Assembly: GCA_015056815.1 (NCBI GenBank)
Contig: SVFN01000017.1
Coordinates: 27,141 to 91,140, forward strand
Direction: 5' to 3'
Origin: Lachnospiraceae bacterium
GTDB taxonomy: Bacteria; Bacillota; Clostridia; Lachnospirales; Lachnospiraceae
Length of the DNA stretch: 64,000 nucleotides
Shown: positions 1-6,767 of the stretch, one piece after another
Position numbering within the stretch: position 1 is the stretch's first letter
How the letters are laid out: every line of letters starts with the position of its first letter
Notes under the pieces: model-generated
What the model saw: the letters and a program-made list of their open reading frames with translations, nothing else
Databases searched by the model: none
Told to the model about the DNA's origin: nothing
Position numbers and translations under genes: made by a program

Positions 1-2164
1 GTACCTGTGCCTTGCCATTGCAGACAAGTCCGGTAATAGCCTTTGGTGCTTTCTTGACAACCGGAACATCCTCCGTGATAGTAAATACCCCGGTTTCATA
101 GCTTACAGCATAATTGCCCTGCTCCGCATTGCCACTCGGCGTGATGGTGTAGGTTCCAACCGCCGTACCTGCTTCACGGGTAACAGTATAATTTACCGTA
201 TCACTTCCAACTGTACCGCTCACCGTTGCTGTGAGCCCAGGCTCCGGCGTTGTACCGACAACCATGCTCTTGTTATCCGCTTTAACCGTAACCGCCTTGC
301 GATTGATCGTCAGCGTAAAGGTAGTCGTTGCGCTCCCATAATTCGTGGTATCTGTCGGCGTAAATTTAACCGTAATCACACCACTGTCTGAAACATTCTT
401 AAGTTCCGGTGTTCCCTCAAAGGTCCATGTTCCATCAATGTCAGAGTTTCCGTCTTTCGCTGTCTTAGTGAGCTCGCCGATCGTAACCGGGCTGCCATCA
501 TAGGTCTTTGTAAAATCACTTACCGCCAGAGTCGGGACTATTTTATCCTCAACAGCCAGCGTCACCACGATGTTATAATTTTTATAGTTAGCCGCACCGG
601 TCACAGGGATGGTAACAATCGCAGTTTTACCCACGTTGCCTGAGTTATCCGCACACTTGAATTTCAATTTTTTCCCGTCATCCTCGATGGTTGGCGTGCC
701 ATACAAGATGTTGTATGCATCACTCACACTGACTGCACCCAGGCTGCCGCTTGCTTCAATGAATGACAAAAGATCAACCGTACCATCTGCACCATATTTT
801 GCAGCGCCGGAAGCAGTAACCTCGCTATGATCATTCTTGCCTATATTCACCGTTGTGGTCGTCGTATCATCATTCGTTCCAAAAGTATAATTACTGTTCG
901 TTAATATCACGGTGACGGTAACTTTCTTATTGTAGCCTGCCTTATCATCATCCATCTCGCCGGTCACAATATAATCTATTTCCTTTGTCAATACAGCTCC
1001 CTCAAATGTGACTGCGCTGATCTCAACACTTGTATCCTGATATACATAGTTACGCTCAGTAGCCGTCACACCGGTAATGCTGATCGGCTTAGGTTTAATG
1101 GTGAACGTCGCCGTAGTCTTACCTATATACTTACCCTTGCCGGTGATGATATAGTTATAGTCACCAGCATCCTGAACAGCACCTAACGGAGCCTTAACAC
1201 GATAATCTGTCCCCTCAGTGAGCTTTGTATTGCCGTCCATCACGATGATCTCAGGTGTCAATTCACTGCCCGTCCATACCTGCGACGGAATGGTAATGTC
1301 AGGCAAATTGCTAGTGTACTCGTCGTTGTGTCTGAGTGTAACAGGATCACTCACAACCTCTCCTTTATCATTAAATATCCTGTACGAATACTCATCTTCG
1401 GGTTTCGCAAAAGAATACCCCGTCGGGAGATACCTGCCAATTTCTGCTATAACGATTTCCTCATCGCTGGCTGACAGCATTACGTTATTCATGATCACGC
1501 TTGATGTTTCATCAATATAGAAATCAAACGCTTCCGAATACCAGCCGTTGAAATACGCATTTCCGTTGAGGACCATTACACTTTTGTTTTTAATCTCAAC
1601 GCAATCTGCCATCCAACTAATCCCCTGACTATATTCATCTTCTGCTTCAGGAGTGTTCAAAACTGCATTGTCAAGCGTAAGTGTAGCATAATAGTTGCTG
1701 ATATTATTAAGTGCGCAATTAAGCGTACCATTCTTTATCGTAAAACTATAATTTGTAGCAAACGTACCAAAGGTAACTGTATGACCATTCAGATCAATTT
1801 CAATGTTTTTGCTATAACACCCCCAAGTCTGATCTTGGCCGGGATTAGTATCAGGTTCATCTACATCAGCATACACTACAACAGTTTCGTCACCTTGTGC
1901 CGCATCAATAGCCGCTTTCAGCGAATCGAATTCTTTATCTCCCACAGTTGCAACCGTCTTTTGGGAGATAGTGTTTTCGCCGGTATCTTTGTATTCCGTG
2001 CCGTTTTTCCAAGTGATCGTGTAATTGTTTTGTCCTTCTGCCGCTTCTGCCGTAATTGCTGCCATGTTAAATATCTGTGAGAACGGCTTCACCGGTACAC
2101 CTGCCAGCACAAGTATCAGTGCCATTTCCACCGCCAATGCCTTTTTCAAAAATTTTGCTTTCAT
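1..2164 (-). CDS. Large secreted MBG/Ig-like repeat surface protein (3' end outside window)
   Basis: An open frame runs from an ATG at 2164 (ribosome-binding site GAGGAGGATA upstream) to the window edge, about 721 codons, so the C-terminus is missing. The N-terminus MKAKFLKKALAVEMALILVL followed by small residues and an alanine-rich stretch reads as a signal peptide. A region with a right-handed beta-helix look follows (IDLNGHTV, IKNGTLN). Then come repeated beta-sandwich modules, including a KTYDG motif and a segment of the MBG type (VTVKADNKSMVVGTTPEPG). Such modules are common in Lachnospiraceae adhesins and cell-surface proteins. The anchor cannot be seen. I infer surface display and cannot name a ligand. 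Plus-strand frames here are shadows. Confidence 0.75.
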   Translation of the reverse strand, partial: MKAKFLKKALAVEMALILVLAGVPVKPFSQIFNMAAITAEAAEGQNNYTITWKNGTEYKDTGENTISQKTVATVGDKEFDSLKAAIDAAQGDETVVVYADVDEPDTNPGQDQTWGCYSKNIEIDLNGHTVTFGTFATNYSFTIKNGTLNCALNNISNYYATLTLDNAVLNTPEAEDEYSQGISWMADCVEIKNKSVMVLNGNAYFNGWYSEAFDFYIDETSSVIMNNVMLSASDEEIVIAEIGRYLPTGYSFAKPEDEYSYRIFNDKGEVVSDPVTLRHNDEYTSNLPDITIPSQVWTGSELTPEIIVMDGNTKLTEGTDYRVKAPLGAVQDAGDYNYIITGKGKYIGKTTATFTIKPKPISITGVTATERNYVYQDTSVEISAVTFEGAVLTKEIDYIVTGEMDDDKAGYNKKVTVTVILTNSNYTFGTNDDTTTTTVNIGKNDHSEVTASGAAKYGADGTVDLLSFIEASGSLGAVSVSDAYNILYGTPTIEDDGKKLKFKCADNSGNVGKTAIVTIPVTGAANYKNYNIVVTLAVEDKIVPTLAVSDFTKTYDGSPVTIGELTKTAKDGNSDIDGTWTFEGTPELKNVSDSGVITVKFTPTDTTNYGSATTTFTLTINRKAVTVKADNKSMVVGTTPEPGLTATVSGTVGSDTVNYTVTREAGTAVGTYTITPSGNAEQGNYAVSYETGVFTITEDVPVVKKAPKAITGLVCNGKAQV

Positions 2165-2345
2165 TAAAAATATCCTCCTCTTTTTCTCCGGTTTCCGAAA
2201 CTTCAATTCCCCAAAGTACCGCACCTAACATTATAGTATAGCGGTTTTTCCGCTTTCATTCAATTCCTTTATAAAAAAAAATCCTGATGGGAAAGGACAG
2301 CGTTCTTTTGCGGATCGGAGACGTAGCGTTTCCGTCTTTCTCTCC

Positions 2346-2377
2346 AAAAAAGAGACCTGTCACAACCACAGTTCTCT
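2346..2377 (-). terminator. Rho-independent terminator
   Basis: The stem AGAGAACTGT/ACAGGTCTCT (9 of 10 pairs) is followed on the minus strand by a T-run. It is the second hairpin downstream of the Ig-like fragment ending at 2477. The rest of 2165-2476 holds only the ribosome-binding site and presumed promoter of the surface-protein gene. Confidence 0.55.
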
Positions 2378-2435
2378 TCACTCTTTGTATTTTCGGATTT
2401 GTCAACACCTTTTATGTGAAAACTTATAAATAATA

Positions 2436-2461
2436 GCGACACCCTCGTTCAAGAGTGCCGC
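2436..2461 (-). terminator. Hairpin just after the Ig-like fragment
   Basis: Imperfect stem GCGGCACTCT/CGAGGGTGTCGC-like (8 of 10 pairs) with an AT-rich, only partly T-rich tail on the minus strand. It lies 16 bp past the stop at 2477 and probably contributes to termination together with the hairpin at 2346. Confidence 0.4.
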
Positions 2462-2476
2462 TGTCAAAATACTAAT

Positions 2477-2956
2477 TTACTTAACCGTTACACTTACTGC
2501 CTTTGCTAAGCCGTTTTTGGAATATACATACACTTTGCATGTTCCTGCTTTAACGCCCGTCACATTCCCGTTCTCATCAACGGTTGCGATCGAATTATCA
2601 GATGATGCATATCTGAACTCTTTTGTTTTTTTGTCCGCAAGTTTTTTCTTCTTGTCGACACGTACCGTCTTTGCTTTGATCTTTGCACTCGCTCCGGCTG
2701 CAACGCTCAGCGTCTTTGTCTTAAGAGTTATTGAACGGACATTTGTATATTTCGCATCCTTCCCTCCGGCAACGATACCGACGATTGATTTAGCAAGCTC
2801 GGTCTCTTTGCCGCCCTCTCTCTTCATCGCCACAACATAGATCGTATAAACGCCTTTTCCGTCAATTTTCCTGTTGTTGAACTTTGTGATTCTGGTTGCT
2901 GTGCTCTTTAAGGTCTTGATTGCCTTTGCCGGATATTTACCGCCAAGCTTGGCCAT
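2477..2956 (-). pseudogene. C-terminal fragment of a bacterial Ig-like (BIG2) surface protein
   Basis: The frame encodes 159 residues with no signal peptide. The last ~85 residues form a BIG2-type domain (SITLKTKTLSV, then SSDNSIATVDENGNVTGVKAG). The first ~70 residues (GKYPAKAIKTLKS, KGVYTIYVVAMK) look like the tail of a preceding repeat. An intact member would be far longer and secreted. The 5' end abuts, and overlaps by 20 bases, the truncated WYL gene, so this is the 3' remnant of a large gene joined to foreign sequence by deletion or recombination near 2953. It may still be translated from the ATG at 2956, but no good ribosome-binding site is visible. Confidence 0.65.
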
Positions 2957-3670
2957 ATATTTCTGTCGAATATTCCTCGATCCGGAATTTCTCCGGCATA
3001 GATACCGCGTCTTCCTCCAGGATATCAGGTACCCCCATGCGATCCAGACGCAGATGAACGATTTTCTGTTTCTTATCCGAAAATCCTACCAGATAATAAA
3101 AACTGTCATCCCACACCAGATAATAGGGACTGTTAATGTAAAGCTCCCCATTATTCCTTGCAATACGTTTTTTCTCCAGATCATAATCAAAGTATTGAAA
3201 CCCTATTTTTTTATGCGCATTATGGCATCCATTACCCGATCGATTATATAGTAGATCTGAGCGATGTCGTATTTGGTATAAGGTGTTGTATATAAATGAC
3301 GCACCAGTTTTTCTGCATAATGCGTACTTGTAAAGCCGGAAATCTTCCGGACCAGTTCTTCGCTTTTTCGTGGGGAAATAAACTTAGCCGTCGCTATGGC
3401 GTCCAATAACAGCTTTAGCTCCGGTAAGGAATACTGACGGTTTTCAATGAAATACTGATTTGCTGCACCTTCTCCGGTGTCTTTTTCCACTCCAAAATCA
3501 TTCTGCTCTAAGAGCATCAGATCACTTGCAAGCGTATGCCTGTCGATCATGATCCCCTGCGAGGCCAGATACTCCAAAAGCTGTGCCGTAACAGCTTTAT
3601 GCTCCATGTCTGTATTGGTATACAGGTATCTTAACAAAAGAAGGATTCGTAAACTTTTTGATTTTTGCAC
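2937..3670 (-). pseudogene. WYL-domain transcriptional regulator, frameshifted and truncated
   Basis: Residues 1-150 (QKSKSLRILLLLRYLY, ENRQYSLPELKLLLDAI) match, almost residue for residue, the intact WYL regulator at 22981-23964. The frame stops after DAIMRIKK. The neighbouring frame continues the protein (GFQYFDYD, INSPYYLVWDDSFYYLVG, HLRLDRMGVP, FRIEEYSTEIYG). Comparison with the paralogue suggests loss of one A at about 3222-3225. The C-terminal ~65 residues are replaced by an Ig-like fragment at about 2953, and the frame ends at TAA 2937-2939. The gene therefore carries two lesions and should be dead. Its promoter and upstream palindrome survive (see 3749-3777 and 3802-3823). Confidence 0.85.
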
Positions 3671-3748
3671 AGGCTTCTCCTTTCCCGTAATGTCCCCGTC
3701 TACTAATGATTATCGTCTAATAAGCAATATAACAGTTTCTTAAAACTT

Positions 3749-3777
3749 ATTATATCAAACATAACATTGTTTTCACA
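3749..3777 (-). promoter_or_regulatory. Promoter of the WYL pseudogene
   Basis: Minus strand: TGTGAA (3772-3777), 17 bp, perfect TATAAT (3749-3754). The -35 box is poor. The intact wyl gene has the identical TGTGAA-17-TATAAT layout at 24143-24171. Confidence 0.55.
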
Positions 3778-3801
3778 GATACTATTCGAAAGAGATAACC
3801 T

Positions 3802-3823
3802 GTTGGTAACTTTTTTTACCACC
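3802..3823 (-). promoter_or_regulatory. Candidate WYL operator, copy 1
   Basis: Imperfect palindrome; on the plus strand it reads TTGGTAAC, seven T, ACCACC. It lies 24 bp upstream of the pseudogene -35 box. Related 22-bp sites occur at 22786-22807 and 24186-24207. Binding by a WYL protein is inferred. Confidence 0.5.
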
Positions 3824-3831
3824 CTGTTTTT

Positions 3832-3876
3832 CAAAAAAGAAAACTCCCGAGAAACTGATAACGTTACTCGGGAGTT
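3832..3876 (-). terminator. Terminator overlapping the end of the nucleotidyltransferase gene
   Basis: The stem AACTCCCGAG/CTCGGGAGTT is a perfect 10-bp inverted repeat, followed on the minus strand by TTCTTTTTTG. The stop codon at 3864 lies just inside the loop, so the terminator is built into the 3' end of the coding region. Confidence 0.75.
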
Positions 3877-4651
3877 ACCATCCTGCGAAACGCTTTCTCC
3901 AGCGCCTCCCAGTCAGGATTCCGGTCATCCGGCATGGAATCGGCAAGGTTTTTATATTGAGTCAGTTGATCCTCAATGTACTGATTCACTTCCATGATCT
4001 TAGGGGCTTTGTCTGCCTCCGACATCTGTACTTTCTTCGCCAACAGTTCTCCAACCGGCTGTTTCATTTTCTCCTCCAGCATAGCCTGACACAGCTCATC
4101 GAAGGCTACCGGCGGAGGGCATTTTTTTCTTCGATCCATTTGCAGGCTAAGATCGGACGCAGGACATAGAAATATTTTTTGTATTTGACCATATCCTCTG
4201 TCAGAAAAGCAAGGTAATTTTTATTCGCCGTTCCATAGTAATGGTACAATGCTGATTTGCAGGAAAAGTAATGCTGTGCCACTGTGCTATACAGTTCCTG
4301 CCATTCCGGAGTCGTAGCATACACGACCGGGGAATTTGCCCACTCAAATACGGTCGCATTTGATTTGTGGAAATGCTGTAAGGCTTTTTTCAGATCCCAG
4401 CCATTAATATCGAGGACTTCATTAAGCTCCCAGTCGATAAAGTCTTTGGTATCCCGAAGCGAAAGATAAAAATTCCTGTCTCTTACATAGATAAATCTCA
4501 CATCATAATCACTGTCCGCAGAAGCGATCCCCCATGCCCGGCTGCCGGATTCTACGGCGTGCAGGATACGGACATTCTCCTTCTCCTCAATCTCTTTCAG
4601 CTTCCCGCGGACCAATTCCTGTATGGATCCGTCATAGTTTTCATATTTCAT
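3864..4651 (-). pseudogene. YcgL-type nucleotidyltransferase, frameshifted in a 7-A tract
   Basis: The first frame (181 codons) carries the nucleotidyltransferase signature ESGSRAWG followed by DSDYDVRF, matching the GS...DxD pattern of the DNA polymerase-beta fold, and HKSNATVFEWANSPVVY typical of the PF10127 (YcgL) family. It reads CKWIEEK and then leaves frame at seven consecutive A (plus-strand T tract 4122-4128). The other frame continues KKCPPPVAFDELCQAML to a stop at 3864. One added A restores about 262 residues, the usual family length. Either a recent inactivation, a sequencing error or, less likely, slippage at the A tract. The related gene at 5123-6148 is intact. Confidence 0.75.
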
Positions 4652-4736
4652 TCAAAACCACCTTCTCCTTTTCCATTTTCCCGCTACTTATTTTCAGCCT
4701 TATCCTTTTCTCATACAAAATTATTATCAGAACTGT

Positions 4737-4765
4737 TTGACAAAGAAGTTTGAAAAAGTTATAAT
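4737..4765 (+). promoter_or_regulatory. Consensus sigma-A promoter of the candidate antitoxin RNA
   Basis: TTGACA (4737-4742), exactly 17 bp, TATAAT (4760-4765): a perfect consensus promoter on the plus strand, with no open reading frame of note downstream. It should drive a strong, short transcript starting near 4772 and ending at the hairpin 4816-4859. Confidence 0.75.
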
Positions 4766-4771
4766 TGAAAC

Positions 4772-4861
4772 AGAAAGGGCATTACCGATAGACGGTTGCC
4801 CACAAATGTATTGTTAAAAATAACCGCACTACAGTTTGTCAGGCTGGGCGGTTATTTTTTT
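4772..4861 (+). ncRNA. Candidate antitoxin RNA of a type I toxin-antitoxin pair
   Basis: A transcript of about 90 nt is defined by the consensus promoter at 4737-4765 and the 12-bp terminator hairpin 4816-4859. Its 5' part can fold as a hairpin closed by GGGCA/TGCCC. It runs against the 32-residue membrane peptide gene (4852-4950) and overlaps the 3' end of that mRNA, including its stop codon and shared terminator. Convergent promoters with a shared bidirectional terminator are the layout of fst- and txpA/ratA-like type I systems. Start and end are inferred. Confidence 0.55.
4816..4859. terminator. Bidirectional terminator shared by toxin mRNA and antitoxin RNA
   Basis: The perfect 12-bp inverted repeat AAAAATAACCGC/GCGGTTATTTTT has a 20-nt loop. 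It gives a stem plus T-run on both strands, so it can end the plus-strand RNA and the minus-strand small-peptide mRNA. Confidence 0.75.
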
Positions 4862-4950
4862 GTCCTGCTATTGCGACCTATCACATAGCCTAGACTAAAA
4901 CATGTACAGCACAAACTAATTACAGCTATGAAATCTGATAGTGTCAACAT
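4852..4950 (-). CDS. 32-residue single-span membrane peptide, candidate type I toxin
   Basis: ATG at 4950 follows an excellent ribosome-binding site (AAAGGAGGG, spacing 7). The product is MLTLSDFIAVISLCC, then TCFSLGYVIG, then RNSRTKK: one hydrophobic helix with a basic tail. This is the build of Fst/TxpA/holin-like type I toxins, which insert in the membrane. The stop codon lies inside the terminator stem. A candidate promoter (5066-5095) implies a 5' leader of about 110 nt, also typical. An antisense transcript overlaps the 3' end. The toxin role is inferred from size, topology and layout, not from a family match I can confirm. It could be a harmless small membrane protein. Confidence 0.6.
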   Translation of the reverse strand: MLTLSDFIAVISLCCTCFSLGYVIGRNSRTKK

Positions 4951-5065
4951 GACAATGCCCTCCTTTCGAAGATGATTCCTCTTATCGAGGTTTCTATGTA
5001 AACGAAGTTCACAGTACTCCGAATATCAGGCAACCGCCTACCGTATATGGTAATACCCATACATA

Positions 5066-5095
5066 ATTGTATGTGAGAACATTTGTTTCTGTCAA
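5066..5095 (-). promoter_or_regulatory. Candidate promoter of the small membrane peptide
   Basis: Minus strand: TTGACA (5090-5095), 18 bp, TACAAT (5066-5071). Transcription from about 5059 gives a long leader before the ATG at 4950. Confidence 0.5.
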
Positions 5096-5122
5096 TTATA
5101 CATTTTCACGAATTTTTTCATT

Positions 5123-6148
5123 TTATAATATTTTGTCCAAAACCACCCTCTCATTAACCGCCATCACCAGCTCTTGTACCTGTTTAAGATCGGGTTCGTC
5201 CGGCAGGTCGGTATTCTTCGTGGCATACTCCAGGCGCTTCTCATATTCCGCAAGCATCTCATAGAAACTGTCATGGAAAGTACCATCCTCTTTCTGGTAT
5301 CTGCCAAAACGGATATCCATCAAAAGATCATGCTCTTTTTCCCGATAGGTATTGACCTCGCCTTTTTCGAGTATATCCAACGCCATCAGAAACAGGCGGA
5401 TCAGATGCATGGCGTGTTTGTTCAGATGTGCATCGTCTTTCTTCTTATTGCGCTTGCCGATCTTCTCATAATCGCGGATCACGTTGTTCATGGTATTCCA
5501 CATGCTCGCATAATCCCGAAGCGGATAGTGTTTCAGATCTGCGTTGACGAAGATTTCTGTCTCAAGCTCCGGATTGACCGCTTTATCGATAAAGATCTCG
5601 ATACTGCCGCTCTCGAAATCATGAAATGTGGAGTTGAAACTCAGCATAGCGTTTTTTACGGAATTGTAAATATTCTGTTCCTTTTCGATCTGTGGGAAGG
5701 TATCTCTGGCAAGGGCGTTCTGGAGTCTGCGAAGCTGGGCGTCCGCATAGCCGCCAAAGGACTGTGCCGCTCTTTTGGACAGAAACAGCTTTTTGTTCTC
5801 AAGAAGCGTCCTGCCGATGTCATTCAGATACAGATAGTGTTCCGGGTTCAGTCCCAAAAGTTCTATGGTGTTCGGATTGCAGCTGAGTAACAGCTTCACC
5901 ATCTTGTTGAAAGCATAGATGACGGTATCTGTCTTGTCATCTGTATACTGCTCAAACTGTGTGAGACCGATCAGATCAGTCCTGGGATTAAGGGTGATCC
6001 CCCTGATATCGATATCACTGGTCTCGATATTCGTCCCATAGGAATAACTTCCGGATAATCCCAGCAGGATCACGTGTCTTCCCAGATATTCATTTGTCTG
6101 CAAAAATTCATATTCCGGTTGTTTCAAAATATCGCTGTTCGGTTTCAT
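5123..6148 (-). CDS. YcgL-type nucleotidyltransferase (PF10127 family)
   Basis: 341 residues. The motif LSGSYSYGTN...TSDIDIRGI gives the GS and D-x-D residues that bind nucleotide and metal in the polymerase-beta fold. NPNTIELLGL and SFGGYADAQLRRLQ are typical of the YcgL-like group annotated as RNA-repair-associated nucleotidyltransferases. The C-terminal half is helical (HLIRLFLMALDILEKGEVNTY). The reaction is presumably nucleotide transfer to RNA, protein or a small molecule; the substrate is unknown. It is a distant relative of the broken gene at 3864-4651. The two are separated by the small toxin-antitoxin-like unit. Confidence 0.8.
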   Translation of the reverse strand: MKPNSDILKQPEYEFLQTNEYLGRHVILLGLSGSYSYGTNIETSDIDIRGITLNPRTDLIGLTQFEQYTDDKTDTVIYAFNKMVKLLLSCNPNTIELLGLNPEHYLYLNDIGRTLLENKKLFLSKRAAQSFGGYADAQLRRLQNALARDTFPQIEKEQNIYNSVKNAMLSFNSTFHDFESGSIEIFIDKAVNPELETEIFVNADLKHYPLRDYASMWNTMNNVIRDYEKIGKRNKKKDDAHLNKHAMHLIRLFLMALDILEKGEVNTYREKEHDLLMDIRFGRYQKEDGTFHDSFYEMLAEYEKRLEYATKNTDLPDEPDLKQVQELVMAVNERVVLDKIL

Positions 6149-6190
6149 CTCTGTTCTCTTTCCTTTTAACCTGCAAATTAAACTTCTGTT

Positions 6191-6712
6191 TCACAAGGCA
6201 ATGTCCATCTCATGCCACTTCTCCCCGCCCCATTCGGATGCGGATTCTCCAAGGTCGCAAAATCCAAATTTCCGATACATCTCCACCTTGCTCTCAAGAC
6301 ATGTCAATACCAGACGCTTGCGTCCTTTCGGTGCCTCCCTCATACAATATCTGTGCACCAGCTCTCTTGCCAGTCCCTGTCCTCTGTACCCCGGAAGGAC
6401 ATCCAGTCCCAATAGCATCACATTACTTCCATCCGGATCATGGAGGGTGGCATCTGTGAAAAATTCATCCCGAAATGCCTGCTCGTCTGTCGCGATCCCG
6501 TTTAAGAATCCTGCGATCTTTCCGCTTTTTTTCTCCACCGCGACCAAAAACAGCTCCGGCGCGGCATTGACTCTTTCCCGCATATGTTCCGGGGAACATG
6601 CTTCGTTTGGTGGGAAGCAGATCTGTTCGATCTGTGCCGCCTGCTCAGCTTCCTCCGGTCTGATGTTTCGAAATTCAAATTCAAATGTTTCATTCCATGC
6701 ATGCTGCTCCAT
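6191..6712 (-). CDS. GNAT-family N-acetyltransferase
   Basis: 173 residues from the ATG at 6712, chosen because GGAGG lies 6 nt upstream; an in-frame ATG at 6724 lacks a ribosome-binding site. The acetyl-CoA signature is LLGLDVLPGYRGQGLARELVHRY (R/Q-x-x-G-x-G/A), followed by the C-terminal MYRKFGF strand. IRPEEAEQAAQIEQICFPPNEA resembles arylalkylamine-type members. It should transfer an acetyl group from acetyl-CoA to an amine; the substrate cannot be told. It stands between the nucleotidyltransferase and the histidine kinase with its own site. Confidence 0.85.
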   Translation of the reverse strand: MEQHAWNETFEFEFRNIRPEEAEQAAQIEQICFPPNEACSPEHMRERVNAAPELFLVAVEKKSGKIAGFLNGIATDEQAFRDEFFTDATLHDPDGSNVMLLGLDVLPGYRGQGLARELVHRYCMREAPKGRKRLVLTCLESKVEMYRKFGFCDLGESASEWGGEKWHEMDIAL

Positions 6713-6767
6713 GTTGTCCTCCATGCTGTTTTTAATTTGGGTCTGTCTGAGAATGAGAGGTCTGCTG

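Noticed and set aside
2937..3670. A functional short WYL regulator of 155 residues.
   Set aside because: The frame ends before the WYL domain, and the rest of the domain is still readable in the next frame, so this is a frameshift and not a natural short form.
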